Below, in pieces: positions 34,587 to 46,187 of a stretch of DNA of 64,000 nt. Each line of letters starts with the position of its first letter. The stretch's first letter is position 1. The position numbers and the translations under genes are program-made. The notes under the pieces are model-generated. The model saw only the letters and a list, made by a program, of their open reading frames with translations, was not told where the DNA came from and made no database searches. Location of the stretch: the NCBI GenBank assembly GCA_036346225.1, contig JARFIW010001188.1:1054001-1118000 (forward strand), read 5' to 3'. Source of the stretch: Platerodrilus igneus (lineage: Eukaryota > Arthropoda > Insecta > Coleoptera > Lycidae).

Positions 34587-35531
34587 ACCGGTTTACAAAG
34601 ATATTGGTTGAAGTTTCTCACTGCTTTTTAGATGTTTATGAAAATAATATACATTTGGTCCCAGTTGAAATTAAACTAGTGCTACAAAATATTTCGAAAT
34701 TATTTTCTCAGGAAATAGAATTAACAAGAAATTTATCAATGCTACATAGTTCCGTCGTGTGATAAGGTCTGCTGCTAACACCAGTGAAATACGTAGGTGT
34801 GATTAGGGTAACGTGTGATAAGTTCCATCAATGCCCTCACAGTCAAGGGTGAAGTGCTTCGTTAGTGCCGGACATCGTGAAGCCCCCACTTCAATTGCAA
34901 GGAAGCGTTACTGAAGGACCTTTTTGTAAGTTGAACTATTTCCTACTTGTTATTACTTTAAATATCTATCCGTTTGTTTTGCCATATCTTTGTCGTTCTG
35001 ATACCTTTTACAATCGAATTGCCTGCTATTAAGAAACAAAAAAAAAACAAAAAAAATCAATACTACTGGATTACTCATATCAATTGTGTCTTACCTATTT
35101 ATCTTTTGTTAACATTTTGTCTGATTTATGTTTAATTGGTGTGTGAGGAAACGTTTCAGCTACTCCCCAATATTACCTCACTTTGTACTAAAAATGTTTT
35201 GTATTGCTTTTACCGTTGTTATATTATATAGATTATCCAAACAGTTTTTTTTTACATTCTACAAAGTACTGAACAATCTATGCTCGATCAGCATGCTATG
35301 CTTTTTCTTTATTTCAGGTTTGCAGGACTAATTTTTTTTATTGCAGGTATTGTTACTAATTCCTTACAGCCGCGTAGATTAGATGTTGGTCTGCTTTCTA
35401 CAACCCCCCCTAATCTCCGATTGAGCCCGGTCATTTCTTTGATTTCCTTTGTGTTACGCACGGCTACGAGCCAACGTAGCATAAAAAATTTTTGGCGCCC
35501 AACGTGACTGCCACGATTAACGTAACAAGGG

Positions 35532-36514
35532 GATGTGTTTATACCTGCACGTAAGTTGATCTGCCCTTCAAAAAGGATAGTGCTGTTCAATGTTGCACCT
35601 TGCATCCCTCATCAGGTAGTAGAAAACGCATTGAAGGCGCACAATTTAAAATTATTATCTTTTATTTTTTTTATCGGTGCCGGGATTAGGGATTAAACGA
35701 GTTGAAACACGTTATGAGTTTCCGCAGACAAGTTTACATTGTTGACGATGAAAATCAAACAGTTCCCGACACCATTACAATATCATTCGAGAATGAAGAA
35801 TACAGAATATTTCTGTCCGATGAAAAGGTTCGATGTTTCGTGTGCAAGGAGATGGGACACATCTCATCTCGCTGTACCAAACAAGCTCCTTCGGTAAGCT
35901 TTACGATAGATAACTCGATAGAATTTGGTGGTATCAAGCGTTCCATGGCTTCTACCCTAAACGCAACTATAGATATACAGAGCCTCGAAACTAGCACCGT
36001 GGAATTGACGGAAACTCATACCGAAATAGAAGCCTCAGCTATGGAGAAACAACCAGATGATGTCTCCACTCGTATTTTAAGACAAAACAGCGACGATACT
36101 GACGTTTCATCAAAACAGTCATATAAGCGACTGAAGGTGGATAAGAATCCCGGAAGTATTGATGATTTTACTGAGTTGGAAAGTTTGTGGAGGGATAAAG
36201 AACACGTTTTAGATTATACCCACTTCACAGATTTTCTAAGGGAAGTGAAGGGAAATGATCGACCCTTTGAAATATCAAAAAAGTACACAGATGACACTGA
36301 ACGTCTACTAGTGTTAGTAAAGGATGCATCATCAGTTGGCAAAAGTCGTGCTTTAAAAGAACGGTGTAAGCGTTTGGTCTCTAGCATAAAAAGAATCATC
36401 TCCACCGAAAGAGTACACACACTGTCACCAACCACAGAGGCCAGGCAGTCTCAACCGGGTTTACGTAAAAGTAACTCATCTGACAGTTTATCGAGTAATA
36501 AAAGTTTCTTTTGA
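35532..36514 (+). pseudogene. LINE-B ORF1, 3' part with CCHC knuckle
   Basis: Resumes after the solo LTR at 35532 with FIPARKLI-like sequence. A frame change lies near 35690, then an open frame from 35702 to 36514. It carries HVMSFRRQVYIVDDENQT, the knuckle CFVCKEMGHISSRC, and a C-terminal basic helix (KERCKRLVSSIKRI) also seen in LINE-A. An RNA-binding role is expected from the family. Confidence 0.88.
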
Positions 36515-36582
36515 ATACTCGTTACTCGGAATCAATATAGTTTGTTTTATATATATATTGTTAATTTTTTACCCAAAACCAT

Positions 36583-37621
36583 CATGACTACACCCTCAAT
36601 TAAAGTACTTACACTAAATACAAAAAGCATTCGAAGCGAATATAAACGTCACGAATTGTACGAGTTCCTTGAACAGTCACAACCAGACATTGCTCTTATA
36701 TAGGAGACTAACATTGATTTCTTGCCACACATTAATCGCACAAATTGCAAATAGAACGTTTTAAATAACCCCGCATCTACTTGCTATACAGGAACAGCAA
36801 TTCTTGTAAAAGAAGCACTTCGTGCAAAAATAGTAAATCACAGCGTTATGTATGATTCCTATGCACAATATTTAGCTGTGTCGATGGATAATTCTACGTG
36901 GCACATTATTGTAGTATACTTGTCTCACGAACAAACAAGAGCCTTAGAAATTTTAAATATTGTGGAAACACATTTATTACGTTTAAGAAACGGCCCCAAT
37001 AAAGGTACCGGTAATAACGAAAAAATTATTTTCGCAGGAGACTTCAATTGCACTCTAGAACCTACTATAGACCGCATAAACTCCGTAGAAACCCATAAAT
37101 TTGTAGCTACAAAGCTAGGAACCATTATAGAACATTTTGAGTTAATAGACTCTTGGCGCGTATTCAATAGAATGAAAGGAGGTTACACCTTCATAGCAAG
37201 AAAATCAGCATCCAGAATTGATCGCATTTGCTGTTCCGAAGACCTAGTGCCCTTTCTTAGTGCAAGTTACTTAGAAAGTTCATTTTCCGATCATCTTTCT
37301 GTAACCGTAGAAATAAAATTATCCAACAAAAACATAACCGGCAATTCACCATACTGGAAATTCAATAATGCACTTTTAGAAGACCAATTCTTTGTAGAAT
37401 GCATGAGACAGTTTTTAACACAAACACTAAAAGATTTTGCTGCACGTGGTGACATACTGACCAGCTGGGAAAAACTCAAGGTCGATATAAAAGATATCAC
37501 TGTCCAATACCAGAGGCAAAAAAAGCAAAGTAAGAAAGAAGAATATATAATACTAAATAAGCAATTGGAAAATGCTTTGCAAAACGCTGACTCTTACAAT
37601 CTTACAGATATGCATGAAATG
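36583..37621 (+). pseudogene. LINE-B ORF2, APE-like endonuclease, truncated
   Basis: The ATG at 36583 starts TTPSIKVLTLNTKSI. A TAG replaces the codon before ETN (near 36700), and a second break lies near 36753. The open part 36848-37621 carries FAGDFNCTLEPTIDR, SASRIDRICC and SSFSDHLSVTVEI, the endonuclease landmarks. The end is cut by TGTAAC of the gypsy-B LTR; the last codons of the ORF are LTR sequence. Confidence 0.9.
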
Positions 37622-39416
37622 TGTAACATTATTTTGTAATGTTAACGATTAAACAAATCAATTAATTAATTAAAAATTCAGTAACTTGCATAAAGTATAG
37701 ACAAAAATTCCCACAATAAATTACCTCATTTTAGTTAGGCTCCCCTAATAATAAAAGACCAGCTTTATAAATAGCTTCAGGCTACTAAATTCCAGCAGCA
37801 GGTCATCATTTAAAGCTCTAGACCCTCGTAAATCAAATACAATAAACCTCTTAAAAGTTTAGGTCCGTTACAGACTGACAAATCCGATAAAATTTAAATG
37901 TAATAGTACCTTTTAGCGTAAATAAAAAAACCAATTTCAGTTTGAAAAGCTTAACCTTCTTAATACTTTCGTTGATTGACAGCGGGTTAGACAAAACGAA
38001 ATATTATAAATAGCAAAAACTATTTCGAATTTGATTTGTTCAAATATTACAAGTAATTTTAAGTAGTCTGGAGACATCGATTGTATTTAAAATCCATTTC
38101 GGCTCAAGTAGGTTAGCCAGTCTTTGTTAATGGCAGACGACTGTCTCCATAGGTATGGTCCACATTCCCAATAATTAAGAAATTCGTAGAAAATACAATC
38201 TAATTTAAACCCTTGGGAAAGTGATTGCATCCGTGACCATCATCTAAAAAGGGGTTGGATTTGGTTTCTGAAATCTTGTTTTGTGGGAGGTTCTGTTCAG
38301 TCATTGGATAACAGAAAATGACGTACATAATTATTAGGGTAGGAATTAGTCTGTATAATTGAAGGCTTTAGCTAAAGACAGAGAGTTTTTCCAATGGGGC
38401 CGTCCGTGGTCAATAAGTAGAGAGAAACGTAGTTCGCGGGTAGCGTTCTCCGGTAGCACAGATAGAATATTTCACTTCGTATTACGATATTAAAAATTGG
38501 AAAGGAGAGATAACTCTTCCAGTTTCGCGAGGGTTATGCCCATATGTTCGCGGATTTATAGTGATGCAAGATAAATATTAAAAAGCTTGTAGGCGTGTGA
38601 CGCACAAGTAAGTGATATTGTCAAGAAGATTCTGCCGGGTTCGTGTGCCAGTAAATTCTTTAAAACTTATAAACAGAAGCAACAAGCGAGATTCTCTTCC
38701 CAAATTTAAGAACTGTTCTATGTTGGAAGACAAACCCTCAAACAATGGACAATTTTTAGTAAGTAAGTTTTTATAGTTAAGTAGCATGACCAATTTTAGT
38801 TAATTTATTTGTTAGGACGTTTTGGCCATAAACCGTAGGATTAATTTAGTGTACGATTTATAATATAAGTTTTCTTTCATATACAAGTGTTTGAGAACTA
38901 CTTATGTACTCAAAATTTTCATAAATTCCATAGTCACCTATTCACTTAAATTTCTAAATTAAAATCAATGAATGTAAGAGGTTCACGTTTATTGCTCTGT
39001 GAATTAAATAGTTTTGTTTGCCGTTAATTAAGTCAATAGTCTTTTTTTTTAATTTTTTTATCATGGAAGTTTTATAAGTAGTAAAAAGTGAGGAATTGAT
39101 TAAAAGAAACAATTGTCCTCCTTGGGATCACAAGTCTCTCAAGGTTTTGTACGAACATTTGGACATCCTCGACTTGTCTGACGCCCTTGGCAATTGTCAT
39201 TAAGCCACAATATTTTATGAAAGGTAAGTGCCAAATCTTTTGTAGTATATTATAAATTAATTTAACCCTTTTTTTCAAAATTTTAACCCTCTATATGATC
39301 CACGACCTTCCGCTAGCTAGTGCCGGTGACCCCCCTTTAATTTTTGTTTTACAGGCCGCCCCCATTTTATAATTTGACTGGAAAAGATACACTAAGTAGC
39401 TTTTCCGCTTTTAACA
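37622..39416 (+). repeat. gypsy-B 5' LTR (end uncertain)
   Basis: Starts TGTAACATTATTTTGTAATG after LINE-B sequence. The first TAACA before a PBS-like motif ends at 39416 (about 1795 bp), but further TGTAACA sequences between PBS-like copies end near 39497 and 39537, so the true end could be any of these. 37622-39163 aligns with the 3' LTR at 44658-46187. Confidence 0.8.
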
Positions 39417-39422
39417 AAATTC

Positions 39423-39560
39423 TTGGCGCCCAACGTCTTTGGGATTGCTTATGTAAAATTCTTGGCGCCCAACGTCTGTGGGATAACGTATGTAACAAAA
39501 CTCTTGACCCCAACTCTTTGGGATTACGCATGTAACAAAATTCTTGACGCCCAACGTCTT
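39423..39560 (+). repeat. Four tandem PBS-like motifs, tRNA-Lys type, about 40-bp period
   Basis: ttggcgcccaacgtctttgg at 39423, ttggcgcccaacgtctgtgg at 39462, a diverged ttgaccccaactctttggg at 39504 and ttgacgcccaacgtctttgg at 39544. The spacers read ttacgcatgtaacaaaattc with variations. Each spacer contains TGTAACA, like an LTR end. Confidence 0.93.
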
Positions 39561-39745
39561 TGGGTCTTGTTTTTTGAAGAATTAAATTTTTTTATTTGCT
39601 TATTTCATTATCAATTTTATATAAACTACAACCTTTCAAAAATATATGTGGCATTTAAAAAAGAAAGAAAGAAAAATTCGAGTGTGAAATAATTATAAAG
39701 AAATTTTTTTGAGATATATTATTTTTACTTTTTAAAGAGAATTTT

Positions 39746-41227
39746 ATGACAGCATTGTACACATTCTTTAATTCAAAGATGGAATTTACATACAGTGTTG
39801 ATAGGTTATTAAAAGATGAACTAATTTATGAAATAACTGTACGAGGAATAAACACGGAAAATATGACAGTAACTGATTTAAGAAAAACCTTACGAAAAGC
39901 GATTAGAATAGAAACTGAACCAGATGAAGATTTTGACTATCCATTTGATTTTACGGAAGACGTGACAGTTGTTAAAAATGTTTTAACGCTTTTACATGAA
40001 CAAATTTCAGATTGAAATGTTTTAAATTATGATAGTAATAAAGTAAGATTAGAAACAAAATTTGCATATTGTTATTCTAGACTTTCCAGATGTTTACCAG
40101 ATGACAATAATGATGAAAAAATTAGGAATAATTTACAATTAGAGTTAGGACGTTTAATTGAATCTTTTCGTAAAGTAGGAAATGACATTTTAAAGACAAA
40201 AACACAAATTGCTTCCAAAGCGGATAAATCAATTTTAGATGAACTAGAACAAAAGGAAACGTCAGAAATATTTGACATAAATAACGTAGACTTAATCGAA
40301 TTTGACAAAAAATTAGACTTAGCATCATCTACCACAAAACAAGAAAAAATTAGGGCCGAAGACGAGCACAAGCAAAATATAAATAAATCTTTTCAAAATA
40401 ATAATCAAAATTTATCTCATAATAGTTCTGTAGTTTATAAGGTTACTCCAGTTGCAAAATGGGGAATAACATTTAATGGCGATACTTCGGTAAACGCATT
40501 TATAGAACGGGTCGAAGAATTAAAATTTGCTAGAAATATGTCAGACTCTCAACTTTTTGCAGAAGCATGTGATCTTTTTGCAGATAAAGCACTGATATGG
40601 TATCGTGCAAATAAATCTTTAATAAATAATTGGACCGAATTAAAAGAAGCACTAAAAGACGAAGTTTTACCACCCGATTATGATGAAAAATTAATGACCG
40701 AAATTAAAGCGAGAACGCAAGGAGAAAATGAAAGTATAGGACTTTACGCAGCAGTAATGACAAACATGTTTGCTAGATTATCAGAACCACTCACTTTGAC
40801 ACAACAAATAAAAATATTACGAAAAAATATGTTACCTTTTTACCAGTCACAATTGAGTTTAGTCGAAATAACTTCCATACGAGAACTAATAAAGTTAGGG
40901 AAAAAACTAGAGGAACATAAAGTATCAATCGAAAACTTTATCCCACCAACTCGAAAAACGAATACTTTAGAAACTGACTTAGCGTACACAGACGTTAACG
41001 TTTCACAGAGTAGGTCTTGCAATAGAAACCAGATTTCAGTAATGCAAAATGTTAGTTCAAACAATTATATAAAAAAACGTGCACCGACGTGTTGGAATTG
41101 TCACCAGTTAGGACATTTTCAGATCGATTGTAGACAGATAAGACGAACGAACTATTGTTATAAATGTGGCACTGACAATGTTACGTTGAACGTTGTCCGC
41201 GTTGTCAAAAATATAGAAATAATATAA
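39746..41227 (+). pseudogene. gypsy-B gag with CCHC knuckle
   Basis: A first ORF at 39746-40015 (FTYSVDRLLKDELIYEITVRG) stops at 40013-40015. The coding sequence continues in another frame at 40017-40530 and then openly at 40538-41227. The capsid-like part shows WGITFNGDTSVNAFIERVEEL and CDLFADKALIWYRANK. The nucleocapsid part has CWNCHQLGHFQIDC (CX2CX4HX4C) and the start of a second knuckle CYKCG, whose remainder is disrupted. It is the same arrangement as gypsy-A gag. Confidence 0.9.
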
Positions 41228-41245
41228 ACTAAAAGAAGTCGTATA

Positions 41246-42573
41246 GTGTCCCGCACATTTTATAATTCGACGAAACATGTTCAAAATATGATTTATGACA
41301 AAGAAGAAAAATTTCCAAAAAATAAGGTTATGTTAGATTATGTAATAGAACAGTCTAAAAATGACGAACGTCTTTATGTAAGTGTAGATATTTTAGGAAC
41401 AAAAATTTTAGCTTTATTAGATTCAGGAGCAACAAATACAATTTTAGGAGAAAACACTTGGGATTTTTTATCAAAATTAGCTTTAAAATTAAAAAGGAAA
41501 GAAGAAGAATGTCAATTGGCGAATGGTAAAATTTTAAAAGTTTTGGGAACAGTTACGTTGCCCATTAGATTAAAACAACGTTTAGTGGTGTTAGACGTTT
41601 TGGTAGTACCAGATGTTCAGCATACTTTAGTTTTAGGAATAGATTTTTGGAAAAATATAGGAATAATACCAGATATTTTTAAAGGCGAATACACCTTTGC
41701 AAAATTAGATACTATCGAAAAGAAGGAACCAATTTTACATTCGACATTAGACTTAACAGTAGCACAAAGAAAACTGTTAGATACCAGTATTGAAAAATAT
41801 TTTTTTGATTTACCTGAATTAGGCCGTACCGATTTAGTATATCATAAAATTAAAGTTAATAGCGAACCAATTAAGCAAAGATACTATCCAGTTTCACCTA
41901 CAATGCAAAAACACATAGATAATGAGTCAGATAAATTGTTACAATTAGGTGTAGTTCAAAAAAGCAACAGTTCATGGTCAAATCCAATTCTTTTAGTGAA
42001 GAAAAAAGACAATTCTTATCGTTTTGTAGTAGATTTCCGAAAATTAAACAAAGTAACAGAAAAGGACGCGTATCCAATTCCGTACGTCTCCTCCATATTA
42101 GATAAATTGCGCGACGCAAAATTTATTACAACTTTAGACATTAAATCCGCTTATTTTCAAATTCCACTCAATTCCACTCAAATGCACCCAGTACATGGTC
42201 TAGATTGATAGATAAAGTGTTAGGTCCAGAATTAGAACCTTTCGTATTTTGCTACCTAGATGACGTCATAATTTTGACAAACTCTTTTGACAAACACCTA
42301 GAAATATTACAGGAAGTTTTTAACAGACTTTCAAGCGCAGGACTGACTTTAAGTAAGGAAAAATGTCACTTTTGTAAAAGTGAACTAAAATATTTAGGTT
42401 ACGTAATAAATGAAAACGGTCTGTTAGTAGACGCAGATAAAGTAAAAGCTATTTTAGAAATACCAACACCAAAAACCGTAAAAGAAGTAAGACGAATAAT
42501 CGGAATGGCTTCTTGGTATCGTCGATTTATCGAGGGATATAGTACCATTATAGCGCCGTGGCCACATTGTTGA
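41246..42573 (+). pseudogene. gypsy-B protease and reverse transcriptase (deletion in palm)
   Basis: Protease: ILALLDSGATNTILGENTW and TLVLGIDFW. RT: LPELGRTDLVYHKI, QRYYPVSPTMQKHID, SWSNPILLVKKKDNSYRFVVD, FITTLDIKSAYFQIPL, then a frame break near 42190. Palm residues usual before the YLDD box are missing, leaving about 40 codons fewer than normal. The frame 42205-42573 has FCYLDDVIIL and KCHFCKSELKYLGYVI. Joins and deletion make it inactive. Confidence 0.9.
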
Positions 42574-43186
42574 GGAAAAATAGAAAATTTGTTTGGGAAG
42601 AGTGTTGCGAGACAGCCTTTTCCACTATAAAAAATTGCCTAATTTCAGCACCAATTTTAACTTGTCCAAATTACGAATACGAATTTACAATTCAGTGTGA
42701 CGCATCAGATTATGGAATTTCCGGTGTGTTGACTCAGAGTATAGATGGAAACGAACAAGTAATATGTTATATTTCAAGATCTCTAACTCAAAATGAAAGG
42801 AAATTTACCGTAACAGAGAAGGAGTGTTTAGCAGTTCTATTCAGTATAGAAAAGTAACGTCCATATATAGAAGGAACAAATTTTACTGTCATAACGGATC
42901 ATCATTCTTTAATTTCGTTAAACAATTTACAAAATCCAAATGGTCGACTGTGTAGATGGGCCATCAAATTACAACAATACGACTTTGAAATAATTCATAG
43001 AAAAGGCAAAGATAATGTAGTCCCAGATGCATTATCGAGGGCTGTACCAATAATTGAAACTTTACAAATTAAAAATGAAAACAACTCTGAAAATTCTACG
43101 CAAATAATACCAGACACAAAAATTGTAAACGAAAATACTAAAAACAATAAAGAAGAAATTCAAAAATCAAATACTCAGTATGATAA
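42558..43186 (+). pseudogene. gypsy-B RNase H
   Basis: FTIQCDASDYGISGVLTQ, CYISRSLTQNERKFTVTEKE and RKGKDNVVPDALSRAV mark the gypsy RNase H. A TAA at 42855-42857 interrupts it (just before RPYIEG) and a second TGA lies near 43190. It follows the RT in a shifted frame. Confidence 0.88.
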
Positions 43187-44431
43187 TTGGTGAAAAAGAT
43201 GATTAGTAATGTTGAAAAATATCCAATAAAATATAATCGTTGGAAAGTAATAGACCACAAATTATTTAAACATGTTAAACCAAAATTTCCAAATTTAACC
43301 GAAGAAACAGACAACTGGAAAGAAGTAATTCCAAAATCACAAAGGAAAGAAATTTTAAAACGTTTTCATGATGAACCGACGGCTGGTCATTTAGGAATTT
43401 TTAAAACTTATGAAAGGATATCTCAGAAATATTTTTGGCCGAAATTACGTGCAGAAGTAGCAAGATATATAAATCAATGTAAAATTTGTATTTCACACAA
43501 ACCAGAACAAAAACTTCCAGCAGGAAAAATGTCAAGACATCCAATAATTTCAAAACCTTGGCAAATGATATCCATAGATTTAGTAAGTCCACTACCTAGA
43601 ACTACTAAAGGACATACATGTATTTTATCCGTAGTTGATACATTTACAAAATTTCCCTTATTTTTTCCGTTAAGACAAGCCACTTCATCGTCCGTAGTTC
43701 AAAAGATAGAAGAGTTTATAATTTTACTTTTTGGAGCACCACAATATGTTCTAGTAGATAACGGTGTACAATTTCGAAGTCATTTATTTAAAAATTTAAT
43801 GAACAAATACAAATCCAAAATTATTTTTAATGCATATTATCATCCACAAGCAAATCCTGTTGATCGAGTCAACCGCGTTTTAAAGACAATGTTGGCATCT
43901 TATGTGTCAGATAATCAGAGAGTATGGGACAAGATATTACCCATAGTTTCGTGCGCTATTCGTACCGCAGTTCATGAAGTAATAGGCATGTCACCATATT
44001 TCGCAAATTTCGGTAGAGAAATGGTAATAGATGGTTCTTCTTTTGGTGAAATAGCTGATTCAGAAAACTTAACCGATATTCAATTTTCAGAAAAAAAACA
44101 ACTAATCGAGCGTATTCCAGAATTAAATAAAGTATACCAGGAAATAACAAAGAAATTAGAAATAGCATATAATAAATCAAAACATAACTATGATTTACGT
44201 AGACGAGAAGTAGTATTTTCAGTAGGAGATACAGTCTGGAAGAAAAATTTTGTACTCTCAGACGCATCAAAGTATTTCAATGCCAAATTAGCACCGAAAT
44301 ATGTAGGTCCTTTTACCATAACAGAAAAAGTTTCAACAAACACTTATGAATTAGCCGATGAAACAGGTCAATCCAGAGGAGTTTGGCATGTTAAAGATTT
44401 AAAAGCAAATCCAATTGGATATGACGAATAA
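43187..44431 (+). CDS. gypsy-B integrase, long open frame with altered catalytic Glu
   Basis: Open for 414 codons. HHCC zinc domain: HDEPTAGHLGIFK and CKICISHK. Core: MISIDLVSPL (first Asp), VLVDNGVQF (second Asp) and NPVDRVNRVLKTM, where the family normally has Glu (NPxERxNR); here it is Asp. The C-terminal GPY/F-like module is at APKYVGPFTI. There is no chromodomain. The integrase would insert the DNA copy and normally belongs to a Gag-Pol chain; this reading frame is open from residue 1 to the TAA at 44429-44431. Confidence 0.9.
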   Translation: MVKKMISNVEKYPIKYNRWKVIDHKLFKHVKPKFPNLTEETDNWKEVIPKSQRKEILKRFHDEPTAGHLGIFKTYERISQKYFWPKLRAEVARYINQCKICISHKPEQKLPAGKMSRHPIISKPWQMISIDLVSPLPRTTKGHTCILSVVDTFTKFPLFFPLRQATSSSVVQKIEEFIILLFGAPQYVLVDNGVQFRSHLFKNLMNKYKSKIIFNAYYHPQANPVDRVNRVLKTMLASYVSDNQRVWDKILPIVSCAIRTAVHEVIGMSPYFANFGREMVIDGSSFGEIADSENLTDIQFSEKKQLIERIPELNKVYQEITKKLEIAYNKSKHNYDLRRREVVFSVGDTVWKKNFVLSDASKYFNAKLAPKYVGPFTITEKVSTNTYELADETGQSRGVWHVKDLKANPIGYDE

Positions 44432-44657
44432 AAAGAGTTATGAAAACCTAATATTAATAAAAATAACCTAATATTAATAATTAAGAAACTTGAAAACGAC
44501 GCTTATAGTGTTAAAAATTTTTTAAACAAAAACTTAATTTTAAGAATACTAGTTAGGATAAGGATAAGGATAGAAAAGGATAAGTTGGTAAATAGGAATG
44601 AAAGAGTGAATCTCTTGATACAAGATTTTTGGAAAAAATCTCCTTTTGTAAGGGGAG
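44432..44657 (+). other. gypsy-B 3' untranslated segment and polypurine tract
   Basis: AT-rich with a short duplicated aataacctaatattaataa. It ends tgtaaggggag (44648-44657), a polypurine tract directly before the LTR start TGTAACATT. Confidence 0.85.
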
Positions 44658-46187
44658 TGTAACATTATTTTGTAATGTTAACGATTAAACAAATCAATTA
44701 ATTAATTAAAAATTCAGTAACTTGCATAAAGTATAGACAAAAATTCCCACAATAAATTACCTCATTTTAGTTAGGCTCCCCTAATAATAAAAGACCAGCT
44801 TTACAAATAGCTTCAGGCTACTAAATTCCAGCGGCAGGTCATCATTTAAAGCTCTAGACCCTCGTAAATCAAATACAATAAACCTCTTAAAAGTTTAGGT
44901 CCGTTACAGACTGACAAATCCGATAAAATTAAAATGTAATAGTACCTTTTAGCGTAAAAAAAAAAAACAATTTCAGTTTGAAAAGCTTAATTTTCTTAAT
45001 ACTTTCGTTGATTGACAGCGGGTTAGACAAAACGAAATATTATAAATAGCAAAAACTATTTCGAATTTGATTTGTTCAAATATTACAAGTAATTTTAAGT
45101 AGTCTGGAGACATCCATTGTATTTAAAATCCATTTCGGCTCAAGTAGGTTAGCCAATCTTTGTTAATGGCAGACGACTGTCTCCATAGGTATGGTCCACA
45201 TTCCAAATCATTAAGAAATTCGTAGAAAATACAATATAATTTAAACCCTTGGGAAAGTGATTGCATCCGTGACCATCATCTAAAAAGGGGTTGGATTTGG
45301 TTTCTGTAATCTTGTTTTGTGAGAGGTTCTGTTCAGTCATTGGATAACAAAAAATGACGTACATAATTATTAGGGTAGGAATTAATCTATATAATTTAAG
45401 GCTTTAGCCAAAGACAGAGAGTTTTTCCAATGGGGCCGTCCGTGGTCAAGAAGTAGAGAGAAACGTAGTTCGCGGGTAGCGTTCTTCGGTAGCACAGATA
45501 GAATATTTCACTTCGTATCACGATATTAAAAATTGGAAAGGAGAGATAACTCTTCCAGTTTCGCGAGGGTTATGCCCATATGTTCGCGGATTTATAGTGA
45601 TGCAAGATAAATATTAAAAAGCTTGTAGGCGTGTGACGCACAAGTAAGTGATATTGTCAAGAAGATTCTGCCGGGTTCGTGTGCCAGTAAATTCTTTAAA
45701 ACTTATAAACAGAAGCAACAAGCGAGATTCTCTTCCCAAATTTAAGAACTGTTCTACGTTGGAAGACAAACCCTCAAACAATGGACAATTTTTAGTAAGT
45801 TTTTATAGTTAAGTAGCATGACCAATTTTTAGTTAGTTTGTTTGTTAGGACGTTTTGGCCATAAACCGTAGGATTAATTTAGTGTACGATTTATAATATA
45901 AGTTACTTTCATATACAAGTGTTTGATAACTACTTATGTACTCAAAATTTTCATAAATTCCATAATCACCTATTCACTTAAATTTCTAAATTAAAATCAA
46001 TGAATGTAAGAGGTTCACGTTTATTGCTCTGTGAATTAAATAGTTTTGTTTGCCGTTGATTAAGTCAATAGTCTTTTTTTTAAATTTTTTTATCATGGAA
46101 GTTTTATAAGTAGTAAAAAAGTGAGGAATTGATTAAAAGAAACAATTGTCCTCCTTGGGATGACAAGTCTCTCAAGGTTTTGTACGA
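44658..46187 (+). repeat. gypsy-B 3' LTR, truncated
   Basis: Copy of 37622-39163. It follows the 5' LTR to ...gttttgtacga, then the two diverge: the 5' LTR continues acatttggacatcct, while here gagatctg begins the macrodomain relic. About 250 bp of the LTR end is missing. Confidence 0.92.

Larger units (their letters stand above)
31669..35527 (+). mobile_element. Solo LTR 2a of a gypsy-type element, hosting a second solo LTR
   Basis: Starts TGTAACGTGCATTTTTATAGC and ends ATTAACGTAACA, with the 4-bp duplication AGGG on both sides (31665-31668, 35528-35531). Without the inner insertion (32545-34586 plus one ACCG) its length is about 1813 bp. It is homologous to the solo LTR in LINE-A. A PBS-like motif (35493-35505) lies close to the 3' end. 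Confidence 0.95.
30925..37621 (+). mobile_element. Tx1/L1-like non-LTR retrotransposon LINE-B, 3' end missing
   Basis: The 5' UTR begins gagttgtcgaagcgaacgga at 30925 and resembles the start of LINE-A. ORF1 is split by nested solo LTRs at 31669-35527. ORF2 starts at 36583 and is cut by the gypsy-B LTR at 37622. The remaining ORF2 is not found to the right of gypsy-B, so it was lost in a later rearrangement. Confidence 0.9.
37622..46187 (+). mobile_element. Ty3/gypsy retrotransposon gypsy-B, 3' LTR truncated
   Basis: 5' LTR from 37622, PBS-like array at 39423-39556, gag, protease, RT, RNase H, integrase, polypurine tract at 44651-44657 and a 3' LTR from 44658 that is cut at 46187. The two LTRs differ at roughly two dozen positions seen by eye over 1.5 kb, so the insertion is fairly recent. 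No env-like ORF follows the integrase. Confidence 0.93.

Noticed and set aside
44432..44657. env-like third ORF in gypsy-B
   Set aside because: Only 226 bp between integrase stop and LTR, with no open frame of size.
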